Part shown: in pieces, positions 15,228 through 24,124 of the stretch
Position numbering within the stretch: position 1 is the first letter of the stretch
Layout: each line of letters opens with the position of its first letter
Assembly: GCF_040544485.1 (NCBI RefSeq)
Contig: NZ_JBDZDV010000007.1
Location: forward strand, 1 to 64,000
Direction: 5' to 3'
Length of the DNA stretch: 64,000 bases
Source of the DNA: Lacicoccus halitifaciens
GTDB lineage: Bacteria > Bacillota > Bacilli > Staphylococcales > Salinicoccaceae
Notes under the pieces: model-generated
Database searches by the model: none
What the model was told of the DNA's origin: nothing
The model's input: only the letters and a program-made list of their open reading frames with translations
Position numbers and translations under genes: made by a program

Positions 15228-15626
15228 TCAACGCGCTTCTTCGAAAATGTAGTTTTCATACTTCAATGCGCGCGCCCTGTGCTTGCGGTAGAACGCCAGG
15301 AACTTCTGCAGGTTTTTATCATGGGTCACGTTCATGGACACTTCAATCTTCTTACCGATCCAGAAATGGACGATTTTACCCGATAAGGCCCGGTTTTCCA
15401 CGGTGACAAGTGAAATATCCGTGTACTTCAGCTGATGATGTTCGATTTCCCCGTCAGGTTTTTCTATATTGACGAATAAACGCTCCGTCGTCAGTATCAA
15501 TGCACCCTGGAAGATATACCTTCCATCATTTTCAAATTCAATGGTCCCGATCAGTTCCGGACCGATGGCTTCATTTTCTGCAAGTTCAATATCCGATAGA
15601 TCATATAAACTTTTGTTTTTATACAT
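15228..15626 (-). CDS. PH-domain-like hypothetical protein
   Basis: This 132-residue soluble protein resembles bacterial PH-like (YokE/GRAM-type) domains: GALILTTERLFV (about residues 41-52), then IEHHQLKYTDISLVTVE and a terminal amphipathic helix. A precise function cannot be assigned; such domains often bind lipids or serve as scaffolds. AGGGGG lies 9 bp before the ATG. It stands downstream of the VanZ gene on the same strand, with a 38-bp gap. Confidence 0.6.
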   Translation of the reverse strand: MYKNKSLYDLSDIELAENEAIGPELIGTIEFENDGRYIFQGALILTTERLFVNIEKPDGEIEHHQLKYTDISLVTVENRALSGKIVHFWIGKKIEVSMNVTHDKNLQKFLAFYRKHRARALKYENYIFEEAR

Positions 15627-15664
15627 ATGGCAAAACCCCCTTGTTTATAATGCATCTTCTTTTT

Positions 15665-16231
15665 TTAAAATCTGCTTTGTTTACCCCTTCCCGTTGTGAG
15701 AATATTATAAACAATCTGTATCTTTAAAGCAAGCACTCCGCATAACATTCCAATCACACCACCGGTGGTGTTCAGGATGACATCATCGATGTTTGAAATC
15801 CGGCCGATCGGCAGGACATACTGGAGCACTTCGATGGTGACTGAGGTGAAAAGGGACAGGAAAACCGTGAGCCCGGCCCTTCTCGTCAACATGTATGTGA
15901 AGAAGCCGAAAGGGATGAACAGTATGATGTTCAAAAAGAGCGAGTTGAAGATCGCCCTCGGGGTCGCATACTGCAGTGTTTCAATGATGCTCAAAAAAGG
16001 CGTCAGCTGCACAAGCCGGTTCGGATAATCCGTCGGCATCAGCGTGACCAGCACCATGCCCACAAGATTCACCGTAAATCCGATGTAGATGAGCAGGGTG
16101 AGTTTCCGTTTCAGGTTGTTCAGCTCGTGACCCGATGTCCTGCCGAGCAGAAGAAATACGGCCACGATGCCGATGAACAGTATGAAGAATACCGGGATGA
16201 CGGGTGCAAATGCATGATAAAGCTCAATCAT
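15665..16231 (-). CDS. VanZ-like family membrane protein
   Basis: The 188-residue protein has five hydrophobic segments and the VanZ signature NIILFIPFGFFTYM (about residues 99-112) with the later IEVLQYVLPIGRISNIDDVI. VanZ-like proteins are associated with cell-envelope stress and glycopeptide tolerance, but their activity is unknown. Its start overlaps the stop of the upstream ABC exporter gene (ATGA), indicating translational coupling and a shared role at the envelope. Confidence 0.88.
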   Translation of the reverse strand: MIELYHAFAPVIPVFFILFIGIVAVFLLLGRTSGHELNNLKRKLTLLIYIGFTVNLVGMVLVTLMPTDYPNRLVQLTPFLSIIETLQYATPRAIFNSLFLNIILFIPFGFFTYMLTRRAGLTVFLSLFTSVTIEVLQYVLPIGRISNIDDVILNTTGGVIGMLCGVLALKIQIVYNILTTGRGKQSRF

Positions 16232-18000
16232 GTCGATACGCCCCGTTCCTGTGTGAACTGCTGATCCGTAAACGTCTTATACATGGCATGCGTCCGCATC
16301 AGTTCCGCGTGCGTGCCGCTGCCGGTCAGCCGGCCGTTCTCAATGAAGAAGATGTTGTCTGAATTGATGATCGTGCTCAGGCGGTGCGCGATCACAAGCA
16401 CCGTGCGCCCTTTCATCAATTCATCCAGCGCCTCCTGGACGAACCGCTCGGAGCGTGAGTCGAGGCTTGCGGTCGCTTCGTCAAGCATCAGTATTTCAGG
16501 GTCCTTCAGGAAGGCCCGGGCAATGCCGATCCTCTGGCGCTGTCCGCCGGATAATTTGATGCCCCGCTCCCCGACTTCCGTATCGAGTCCCATTTCAAGC
16601 TCGTCGATGAATTCCGAGGCGTAGCTGCTTTCAGCCGCCCGCTCTATATCCTCTTCTGTATAATCGCCCGCTTCCAGGCCGTAGGTGATGTTGTCCCGTA
16701 TGGTGCCTGAGACGATGGCACTCTCCTGGGCGACGTAGCCGATGTTTTTGCGGAGGTCATATAAAGGGATATCAGTGATGTCCTCCCCGCCGATCAATAT
16801 CCGTCCCGAATCGATTTCATAATACCGCTCGATCAGTGAAAAGATCGTCGATTTGCCGCTTCCGCTCGGCCCGACGAAGGCGACCTTGCGGTTTGGTTCC
16901 GCACGGAATGAAATATTTTGAAGCACCGGTGCACCTTCGATATAGCTGAAGCTCACATCTTCAAATTCGATGCTGTTGAATCTGATGTCCTTATCCGGAA
17001 GTTCTCCTGTATCCGGTTCATCATCCATCTTCAGTATGTTAATGATCCGTTCGGTTGCCCCGAGTGCTTTATTGAACTCGGTGAAGAACATCGCGAACAT
17101 GGTCATCGGCATGATGATCTGGAACAGGTACAGAAGGAAGGCCACCATCGTCCCGATCGTCATCGTGCCGTCGGCGACGCGCAGGCCGCCGTAAGCGATG
17201 ATCAGAATGATGACGAACATCATGACGGTCGACATGATCGGTGAAAGCAGCGCGTTGATCGCCGCTTCCTTCATGCCGTAGTCGTAAAGCCTCTTTATCC
17301 CGCTGCGGCCGGTCTTCCTTTCATACGCTTCCCCGTTGAATGATTTCATGAGGCGGATTTCACCGAGCGTCTCCTGGGACGTGCCGGTGAACGCCGCGGT
17401 CTCATCCTGCAGCTGCCTCGATATCCTGCCCATGCGGCGTCCGAGCGGCAGGATGATGAAGAGTGAAATCGGCACCGATACGAACATGATCAGGGACATC
17501 CGCCAGTCCAGTATGAATAAAATGATCACCGCCCCGACGATCGACAGCGTGCCGTTGATCACCTGCGGGAAATGCGAGGTGATCAGGTTTTTGATGATGG
17601 CGGTATCGTTGACGAGCCGGCTGACCGATTCACCGCTTTTCGTCGCATCATAATATTTCACGGGCAGCTTCAAAAACTTATCCCACACCATTTCCCTGAG
17701 GCGTTGGATGATCGTCTGCCCGACTTTGGCCAGCACATAATATGAGACCCCGTCGAGCACGGCGCTGATCAGGAACAGGCCGATGATCGCCGCAGCGAGC
17801 CCCGCCGTGAACATCTCCGTATCGAAGCCGTCGATGAACGACTGCGTCAGAAGCGGCACGATGAGCGCACCGATCATGCCGAAGAACGACAGCACGACAC
17901 CGGCGATGAAGAGCCCTTTATTCACTTCCGTCCGGTTCAGTAAAGACATGAAGTCCTTAAAGGAAGCCGACGGTTTTTTATTTTCCTTTGCATTTTCCAT
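16228..18000 (-). CDS. ABC multidrug exporter (fused permease/ATPase)
   Basis: The 590-residue half-transporter has six transmembrane helices in residues ~25-320 and an ATPase domain with GPSGSGKS (Walker A, ~residue 380), LSGGQRQRIGIARA (signature) and EILMLDEATASLDSRSE (Walker B). It resembles BmrA/MsbA-type homodimeric exporters that move drugs or lipids out of the membrane. It leads a two-gene operon with vanZ, and is divergent from the natAB-like pair. Confidence 0.92.
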   Translation of the reverse strand: MENAKENKKPSASFKDFMSLLNRTEVNKGLFIAGVVLSFFGMIGALIVPLLTQSFIDGFDTEMFTAGLAAAIIGLFLISAVLDGVSYYVLAKVGQTIIQRLREMVWDKFLKLPVKYYDATKSGESVSRLVNDTAIIKNLITSHFPQVINGTLSIVGAVIILFILDWRMSLIMFVSVPISLFIILPLGRRMGRISRQLQDETAAFTGTSQETLGEIRLMKSFNGEAYERKTGRSGIKRLYDYGMKEAAINALLSPIMSTVMMFVIILIIAYGGLRVADGTMTIGTMVAFLLYLFQIIMPMTMFAMFFTEFNKALGATERIINILKMDDEPDTGELPDKDIRFNSIEFEDVSFSYIEGAPVLQNISFRAEPNRKVAFVGPSGSGKSTIFSLIERYYEIDSGRILIGGEDITDIPLYDLRKNIGYVAQESAIVSGTIRDNITYGLEAGDYTEEDIERAAESSYASEFIDELEMGLDTEVGERGIKLSGGQRQRIGIARAFLKDPEILMLDEATASLDSRSERFVQEALDELMKGRTVLVIAHRLSTIINSDNIFFIENGRLTGSGTHAELMRTHAMYKTFTDQQFTQERGVST

Positions 18001-18079
18001 TATTGATTCCTCATTCTGCTTTAACTATTTGGATTGTACTCTAATATGATAAACTAAATCTATTCAGGGGGGAATAAAT

Positions 18080-18979
18080 ATGAGTCTCGTACTTTCAAAT
18101 CTGACCAAGCAATTCAATGATTTCACAGCTGTGGACAATATAAATATCGAGGTGCCCCGCGGCAGCATGTACGGCTTCCTCGGCGGCAACGGCGCCGGCA
18201 AGACGACGACTTTCCGGATGCTGCTCGGCCTGCTCGCACCGACTGCCGGCACGATTACATATGACGGTGCGAAAATCGGCTATGACATGACCGATAAAAT
18301 CGGCTACCTGCCGGAGGAGCGCGGACTGCATCCGAAGCTCCAGGTGGATGAGCAGATCCAATACCTCGCAAGATTGAAGGGCATGAAAAGGCAGGAGATC
18401 GACCGGCAGCTGGACTTCTGGCTTGAAGAATTCGAAGTGCCTGAAAACAAGCAGAAGAGGATAGAAAAATTGTCGAAGGGCAACCAGCAGAAGATCCAGC
18501 TGATCGCATCCATCATCCATGAACCGGAGCTGATCATTTTGGATGAGCCGTTCAGCGGCCTCGACCCCGTGAATGTGGAGATACTGAAGAAGGCGGTCAA
18601 GGAGCTGAACCGGAACGGTGCCACGATCCTTTTCAGCACCCACCGTATGGATCATGTGGAGGAACTGTGCGAAGAGCTCTGCATACTGAATAAAGGACGC
18701 CAGGTCGTCAGCGGCAACATCGATGACATCAAGGCCGACTTCGGCCAGAAAGAGCTGATCATCGAAGGGCAGCATGACATTTCATTTTTGAAGGAGTTTC
18801 CGGGTGTGCTTGAAATGAAGCAGAACAGGAACACAATTGTGATCAAGATCGCCGAGGAGAAATATGCGGAGGACATTTTCCATGAAATCGTCAAGCTCGG
18901 CTACTTCAAGCGGTTCCAGGTGAATGAACCGTCATTGAACGATATATTCATTGCGAAGGTGGGCCGCCAGTATGAATAA
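18080..18979 (+). CDS. natA: ABC transporter ATP-binding protein (NatA-like)
   Basis: The 299-residue protein has GGNGAGKTTTFRMLLGLL (Walker A, residues ~35-52), the signature LSKGNQQKIQLIASI (a K-for-G variant typical of this group), ELIILDEPFSGLDP and a ~80-residue C-terminal extension. It energises the ABC-2 permease encoded next, whose ATG lies inside the last codons of this gene (8-bp overlap). In Bacillus NatAB extrudes sodium; the sequence fits, but the substrate is not proven. Confidence 0.8.
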   Translation: MSLVLSNLTKQFNDFTAVDNINIEVPRGSMYGFLGGNGAGKTTTFRMLLGLLAPTAGTITYDGAKIGYDMTDKIGYLPEERGLHPKLQVDEQIQYLARLKGMKRQEIDRQLDFWLEEFEVPENKQKRIEKLSKGNQQKIQLIASIIHEPELIILDEPFSGLDPVNVEILKKAVKELNRNGATILFSTHRMDHVEELCEELCILNKGRQVVSGNIDDIKADFGQKELIIEGQHDISFLKEFPGVLEMKQNRNTIVIKIAEEKYAEDIFHEIVKLGYFKRFQVNEPSLNDIFIAKVGRQYE

Positions 18980-20174
18980 ATTCCTGACCACTTTCCGGCA
19001 TACGTATTTATCCAAAGTCAAAGCGAAATCATTCATCATCACCACGATCATCGTCATGCTGCTGATCATCCTTGCGGGGAATTTCAATAAGATTATGAAT
19101 TTATTCGACGGCTCGGAAGAGATCGGGACGGTCGAGGTTGAGGCATCCGATGCATTCACGGCACAGTTCAGCGAGGTGCTCGACAGGTTCAGCGGGGAGA
19201 TGAGTGTCGTCGAAAGTGATGGGGACATCGTGGTCACGGTCGAGGAGACGGTCCCCGTCAGCGCGGTCGTCGAAAGCGAGTTCAACATCAATGCCGCACA
19301 GCAGGCGGAGATCGAGCTGGCGCTTGATGAGATGAACCGGATGATGGTGATGGAGACGCTCGACCTGTCTGCAGAGGAAGCTTCGCTGATGATGGCGGAA
19401 GTCTCGGTCGACTATGAAACTTCGGTCTCCCCTGCGGAAGGTGAAGCGGAGGCCGGTGCCGAGCCGAACTATTTGAACGTCGTCATCTTCTACATCACGG
19501 TGTTCGTCATGTTCTTCATCGTCATCAACTATGCGAGCCAGATCGGCACGGAGATCGCGATGGAGAAGTCGTCTCGGGTGATCGAGATGATCGTCTCGAG
19601 CGTCTCTCCGGTGAACCATCTGTTTGCGAAGATTCTCGCAATCATCTGCGTGAGCCTGACCCAGCTGTTCTTCTTCGTCGTGACGATCATCGCGGTCATC
19701 TACCTTGTCGATATCGGGGAGCTGATTTCGGAATTCGGCCTCGAGGCCAATGACCGCACGGTGCCGATGATCATCTACAGTTTGATCTTTTTATTGCTCG
19801 GGCTGGTGCTGTACTTATCGGTGTCCGCCCTGCTCGGCTCGTTCGTGAGCCGTATGGAAGATCTGCAGCAGGCGCTGCTGCCGGTCACGATGATGTCGCT
19901 CGGCGGCATGTACCTCGGCATGTTCAACCTGTTCGATCCGGGCAACCTGCTTGTCCGCATCACCAGCTACTTCCCGTTCTTCACACCATTCGTCATGCCC
20001 CTCCGGGTTTTAGATCCGGATACGTCACATGTGACGGTGCTGATTGGCATCGTGGTCGTGCTCATCACCATCGGGATCGCCGTCTACTTCGCCGCCCGGA
20101 TTTATAAGGGCAGCATACTGTCGACGGACCAGGGCATCATTAAAAATATAAAGAAATTCAATAAAGGTGAATGA
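18972..20174 (+). CDS. natB: ABC-2 type permease (NatB-like)
   Basis: The 400-residue membrane protein has an N-terminal helix (residues ~20-38), a large extracellular acidic domain (about 45-165), and then five or six helices from residue ~170 to the end, including IGTEIAMEKSSRVIEMIVSS, the ABC-2 coupling helix. It pairs with the ATPase upstream for Na+ or drug export. The ATG at 18972 overlaps the upstream stop, and GAAG just before it is a weak ribosome binding site, consistent with coupled translation. Confidence 0.8.
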   Translation: MNKFLTTFRHTYLSKVKAKSFIITTIIVMLLIILAGNFNKIMNLFDGSEEIGTVEVEASDAFTAQFSEVLDRFSGEMSVVESDGDIVVTVEETVPVSAVVESEFNINAAQQAEIELALDEMNRMMVMETLDLSAEEASLMMAEVSVDYETSVSPAEGEAEAGAEPNYLNVVIFYITVFVMFFIVINYASQIGTEIAMEKSSRVIEMIVSSVSPVNHLFAKILAIICVSLTQLFFFVVTIIAVIYLVDIGELISEFGLEANDRTVPMIIYSLIFLLLGLVLYLSVSALLGSFVSRMEDLQQALLPVTMMSLGGMYLGMFNLFDPGNLLVRITSYFPFFTPFVMPLRVLDPDTSHVTVLIGIVVVLITIGIAVYFAARIYKGSILSTDQGIIKNIKKFNKGE

Positions 20175-20178
20175 ATGA

Positions 20179-20212
20179 TGGAAACCCGGGGGAGCCCGGG
20201 TTTTTATTTTTG
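20179..20212 (+). terminator. natAB terminator
   Basis: AAACCCGGG / CCCGGGTTT with a GGAG loop and a T-rich tail follows the natB stop by 8 bp. Confidence 0.85.
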
Positions 20213-20299
20213 AATTATAAGGCGATCACATGGCAATAAAAATCGCCGTGGATGAGCAGCGGGAGAATAAAACTGCTCACTCAATCTTAAAAATTACCC

Positions 20300-20520
20300 T
20301 ATCTAAGCACCTGAAGGCCTCTGCTGTTCAGATAGTCATGAAAATCTTGCTAACCAAACACTTGAGGGCACCTGCCGTTTAGATGGCCGTGAAAATCTCG
20401 CTAACCAAACACTTGAGGGCCCCTGCCGTTTAGATGACCGTGAAAATCTCGTTAACTAAACACTTGAGGGCCCCTGCCGTTTAGATAGCCATGAAAATCC
20501 CTGCATCTGAACGGCAGGAT
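20300..20520. repeat. 51-bp tandem array D (CACTTGAGGG family)
   Basis: CACTTGAGGG-like motifs recur at 20308, 20359, 20410 and 20461, exactly 51 bp apart. The unit also holds CCTGCCGTTTAGAT, and an inverted copy of it (ATCTGAACGGCAGG) closes the array near 20505-20519. The sequence differs from the other arrays. The rest of the 20213-20545 gap shows no gene. Confidence 0.85.
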
Positions 20521-20546
20521 TCAAAAGACACTCTCAAAACGACAAA

Positions 20547-20575
20547 AAGAAGCCGGGACAAATCCCGGCTTCTTC
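20547..20575. terminator. nagB terminator
   Basis: GAAGCCGGGA / TCCCGGCTTC around CAAA lies 17 bp beyond the nagB stop; it is nearly symmetric and may act for both strands. Confidence 0.75.
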
Positions 20576-20591
20576 TCAATCATAAATAAAG

Positions 20592-21314
20592 TTATTCCCC
20601 TGCCGCTTCCTTATCGACGATGACGGTTACGTCATCATGTTGCTGAAGTATAGTCACAGGAATCTCCTCGGTAACTTCGCCGTTCAGCAGTGCATCGACG
20701 GCATACTGCTTTCCTTCGCCTGAGGCGAGGAAGAGGATCGATTTCGTCTCCATGATCGTCTTCAGCCCCATCGATAGGGCTTCGGTCGGCACATCTTCGA
20801 CTTTTTCAAAAAACCTTGAGTTATCTTTAATCGTCAGGTCGGTCAGTCCGACGACCTGGGTCACACTGTCAAATGGAGTACCGGGTTCATTAAAACCGAT
20901 ATGTCCGTTGCGGCCGACGCCGAGCAGCTGCAAATCGATGCCGCCGAGGTCCTTGATCAGCTGTTCGTAATTCTCGACTTCAGCCTGAAGGTCCTCCGCC
21001 TTGCCATCAGGCAGATGTGTATTCTCCAGAGGAATGTTCACTTTATTGAAAAATTCCTCATGCATGAAATGATGGTAGCTCTGCGGGTCGCCCTCGCCGA
21101 GTCCGACATACTCATCCAGGTTCACGGTGTGGACTTTTGATAAGTCGATCTTGTTTTCATTCAGCATATCCGCCAGATATTCATACATCCTGTGGGGGGT
21201 CGAACCTGTCGCGAGCCCCAATGTGATATCCGGTTTATTTTTTATAGCCTGATAAATAATTTCTGCAGCTTCTTTACTCATGGCGTCATAATCGTGTGCT
21301 TTAATGACCTTCAT
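20592..21314 (-). CDS. nagB: Glucosamine-6-phosphate deaminase
   Basis: The 240-residue enzyme turns glucosamine-6-phosphate into fructose-6-phosphate and ammonia, the step after NagA. Motifs include LGLATGSTPHRMYEYL (~residues 32-47), VNLDEYVGLG (catalytic Asp), LGVGRNGHIGFNEPG and the C-terminal ASGEGKQYAVDALL. ATG at 21314 follows GGAGG by 6 bp; upstream methionines lack such a site. It is monocistronic and lies 10 kb from nagA and the GlcNAc PTS gene. Confidence 0.95.
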   Translation of the reverse strand: MKVIKAHDYDAMSKEAAEIIYQAIKNKPDITLGLATGSTPHRMYEYLADMLNENKIDLSKVHTVNLDEYVGLGEGDPQSYHHFMHEEFFNKVNIPLENTHLPDGKAEDLQAEVENYEQLIKDLGGIDLQLLGVGRNGHIGFNEPGTPFDSVTQVVGLTDLTIKDNSRFFEKVEDVPTEALSMGLKTIMETKSILFLASGEGKQYAVDALLNGEVTEEIPVTILQQHDDVTVIVDKEAAGE

Positions 21315-21406
21315 AGTAAACCTCCAATCAATCGTTTCGTATAATAGTACTATATCAGGAAGTTGTCTATTCAACCATAAAAATTCAACGATATAGGAAG
21401 TTTTTA

Positions 21407-22981
21407 TTATTTTTCCAAATCTTTCAAATATGGGAAACTGCTCGGATACTGGTAATATCCGGACAAGTCCTCATTCAGCCCGGCCAGCAGCACGGAGTGG
21501 TATACAGGGACGAGCGGCGCTTCGTCGACGATGATCTGCTGGGCATCTTCATAAAGTTGCATCCGTGCCTCTTCATCCGTCTCGGTCCTCGCCTCATCGA
21601 GCATCGCGTCGACTTCCTCGTTCGCATAACGCGTCCGGTTGCCCGGTGCACCCATATTATCCGAATGGAACATCGGATAAAGTCCGTAATCCGCATCGAG
21701 CGTCACCGTGCCCCAGCTGCCCATGAAGATATCATGATTGCCGTTCGCGGTGTATTCCTGATAGGCACCCGACTCCATCTGGTTGATTTCCAGATTGATG
21801 CCGAGCTCTGAAAGCTCACCCTGGATGAATGTCGCAATGTCCTCATTTGTCCTGTCGTTCACCACGATCTCTGCAGAGAATCCGTCACCGTGCCCCGCTT
21901 CTTCAAGCAGTTCCCTCGCCGCCTCGACATCATGTTCAATCGGTTCGATGTTCTCACTGTAGCCGTTCACCGTCGGGTTCAGAGGCGTCGTTGCGACTTC
22001 CGGGATGCCTTCAAGCATTTCATTGATGATGGCCTCCTTATCGATCGCCATCGCGATTGCACGTCTGACGTCCGGGTCATCGAACGGCTCCACTTCCGTA
22101 TTGAAGCCCATATAAGTCATGTTGGCACTTTCGTTCTGCTCGACATAAGTGCCGTCGGTACTGTCGATCTGCTCCACATCACCCGGGTTCACCGGGTAGA
22201 TCAGATCCGCATCCCCTGTGGAGAGTTCGGCGATCCGCGTCGCGTCTTCAGGGACGGTCTTGAATGTCACGCCGGCAGGATTCGCAGGCTCGCCCCAGTA
22301 ATCTTCATTCCTGACGAGTGTCACGTGATCCCCTTCGACGATTTCATCAAATTTGAAGAAGCCCGTACCGACCGGATTCCTGTGCACTTCAGTCAGCGGA
22401 TCCCCGCCTTCTTCCATCTGCGCGTAATCCTCATCGATCACTTCCTTGCTGATCATATGCCCGCCCGGATGTGCGAGGTGTGCAGGGAGTGCCGCAAAAG
22501 GCTCAGCCGTATGGATATGCACTGTATAATCATCAATGACTTCGACTTCGGAAATCTCCGTAAATAAAAATTCAAGCGGTGCACCGACCTCTTCATCGCG
22601 CACGCGGTCCAGGTTCGCCTTCACCACTTCGGCATTGAATTCGCTGCCGTCATGGAAAGTGATGTCCTCGTGCAGGACGAATTCCCAAGTCGTATCTTCA
22701 ATCTGTTCATACGACTCGGCAAGCCCCGGTTCAAGTTCCAGATCGTGATTGAGCCTCACCAGTGTTTCGTAGATGTTCGTCATGACATAAAGGGAATAAC
22801 CGTCATTCGCTGCATGCGGATCCAGTGAGCTCGGCAGCGATAACAGGCTGAAGTTGATATGCTCACCCTCACTCTCCTCCGCTGACTCCCCGCCATCTGC
22901 AGCCTCTTCGACCCCGCTGTCATCCGCGCAGGCGGCAAGCATCAGTAACGCGCCAAACAATAACATGTATAACTTTTTCAT
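21407..22981 (-). CDS. Peptide-type ABC transporter substrate-binding lipoprotein
   Basis: The 524-residue lipoprotein (LAAC, Cys18, followed by an acidic linker) is a family-5 extracellular solute-binding protein, with LPSSLDPHAANDG, WEFVLHEDITFHDGSEF and FDDPDVRRAIAMAIDKE typical of oligopeptide, dipeptide or glutathione binding. It delivers substrate to an Opp/Dpp-type permease, none of which is encoded nearby. A clear paralogue lies at 41641-43335 and shares TFHDGSEF, DVRRAIA-like and GDADYGLYPMFH segments. The substrate cannot be inferred. Confidence 0.9.
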   Translation of the reverse strand: MKKLYMLLFGALLMLAACADDSGVEEAADGGESAEESEGEHINFSLLSLPSSLDPHAANDGYSLYVMTNIYETLVRLNHDLELEPGLAESYEQIEDTTWEFVLHEDITFHDGSEFNAEVVKANLDRVRDEEVGAPLEFLFTEISEVEVIDDYTVHIHTAEPFAALPAHLAHPGGHMISKEVIDEDYAQMEEGGDPLTEVHRNPVGTGFFKFDEIVEGDHVTLVRNEDYWGEPANPAGVTFKTVPEDATRIAELSTGDADLIYPVNPGDVEQIDSTDGTYVEQNESANMTYMGFNTEVEPFDDPDVRRAIAMAIDKEAIINEMLEGIPEVATTPLNPTVNGYSENIEPIEHDVEAARELLEEAGHGDGFSAEIVVNDRTNEDIATFIQGELSELGINLEINQMESGAYQEYTANGNHDIFMGSWGTVTLDADYGLYPMFHSDNMGAPGNRTRYANEEVDAMLDEARTETDEEARMQLYEDAQQIIVDEAPLVPVYHSVLLAGLNEDLSGYYQYPSSFPYLKDLEK

Positions 22982-23070
22982 ATATAAAACCCCTCCTTAT
23001 ATTCATTGATATTATACATAGTATCGAACTAGGAATAAAGATAATTTTCACTTTTTCACTTCAAATAAAA

Positions 23071-23098
23071 AAATAAGCCGTCATCTACGGCTTATTTC
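23071..23098. terminator. Terminator overlapping the SRPBCC gene end
   Basis: AAATAAGCCG / CGGCTTATTT; the stop codon of the minus-strand gene (23092-23094) is part of one arm. Confidence 0.7.
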
Positions 23099-23529
23099 TC
23101 TATATGGTCCACCAGGTTGTCCATGCTGCGGTTCATGATGAGTCCGATGACGGGTTTCATCGCGCCTGCGAGCACTTTTGCCCTTGTTTTTGCGTTGCGC
23201 AGTTCCGCACGCACTGAGATGTCCACGCCGCCGTTGTTCGGCACGACCGTGAAATGCGTGATCACATCCCCCTGTCTGAACCTTGAGCGGACGGCGATTT
23301 TCCGGTCATCGGCGTATTCGACGACTTCACTGCGGAAGCGGTATGTCTTTCCTTTGACGCTCAGCGTCGTGAGGAACTTCGCCCCTTCCTCCCTTTTTTC
23401 AGCGGTGCTGTACTCGATCCTGTCGATGATGCCGAAGACTTCCTGCAGCTTACTATCGTCATTGATGAATTCAAAAACTTCTTCAGGGGTCGCCGAAACG
23501 TCCCATTTCTGATAATTGTAGATTTCCAT
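23092..23529 (-). CDS. SRPBCC (START-like) family protein
   Basis: The 145-residue protein begins with WDVSATPEEVFEFINDDSKL, the typical start of polyketide-cyclase/START-like domains, and keeps the alternation of strands ending in a long C-terminal helix (KVLAGAMKPVIGLIMNRSMDN). These proteins bind hydrophobic ligands in a deep cavity; the ligand here is unknown. It is a single gene, divergent from the GNAT gene, with a terminator overlapping its stop. Confidence 0.8.
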   Translation of the reverse strand: MEIYNYQKWDVSATPEEVFEFINDDSKLQEVFGIIDRIEYSTAEKREEGAKFLTTLSVKGKTYRFRSEVVEYADDRKIAVRSRFRQGDVITHFTVVPNNGGVDISVRAELRNAKTRAKVLAGAMKPVIGLIMNRSMDNLVDHIEK

Positions 23530-23671
23530 ATATGATTCACTCTTTCCTGGTTGTTATAGGGTTCTCCGTCAATATACCCAATTATAAGAAACATATTTTG
23601 AAAACACAATTATTCTTTCATTTTTCAGAACATTCCATTATGATGAATTTATTGAAGAGGAGTGGGACGTC

Positions 23672-24094
23672 ATGATTCATCTTTCTACAGAGAGAGGCAT
23701 TTCAAAAGAGGCTTTGCTGGAATTTTATTCCGCAAAACAGATCAAAAAGTATGAGAACCGGGATGATGCGCTGTACGAGGCGGTCGTGAATTCGGATTAC
23801 ATCGTGACGGCCTGGGACGGCCACAGGCTCGTCGGGATCATCCGTTCATCCGGGGACCATATCTTCACACAATACATAAACAATATCCTGATCCATGACG
23901 ACTACCTTACGAAGGGCATCGGCTCGAAGATGATGGATATGTACCTCGAGGAGACCCGGGAAGTCATGGACCTCTACATGATGTCGGGCAGGAAGGTCGC
24001 AAAGGCCTTCACCATCAACTGGTTCGAATACCGGGGCTTTAAAAGGGTCGCCGAAGTCGAAGGCTTCCAGGTCTTCCACAGGAGACAGAAATGA
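23672..24094 (+). CDS. GNAT family N-acetyltransferase
   Basis: The 140-residue protein has the GNAT acetyl-CoA fold: ALYEAVVNSDYIVTAWDG, then INNILIHDDYLTKGIGSKMM (motif A, about residues 69-88) and a final strand NWFEYRGFKRV. The acceptor is unknown. GAGGAGTGGGACGTC precedes the ATG. It is a single gene with its own terminator. Confidence 0.85.
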   Translation: MIHLSTERGISKEALLEFYSAKQIKKYENRDDALYEAVVNSDYIVTAWDGHRLVGIIRSSGDHIFTQYINNILIHDDYLTKGIGSKMMDMYLEETREVMDLYMMSGRKVAKAFTINWFEYRGFKRVAEVEGFQVFHRRQK

Positions 24095-24121
24095 AAAAAG
24101 ACAGGTTCCCCTGTCTTTTTT
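24091..24121. terminator. Bidirectional terminator
   Basis: AAAAAAGACAGG / CCTGTCTTTTTT lies between the GNAT gene and the convergent YitT-like gene, with T runs on both strands. Confidence 0.85.
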
Positions 24122-24124
24122 GCT

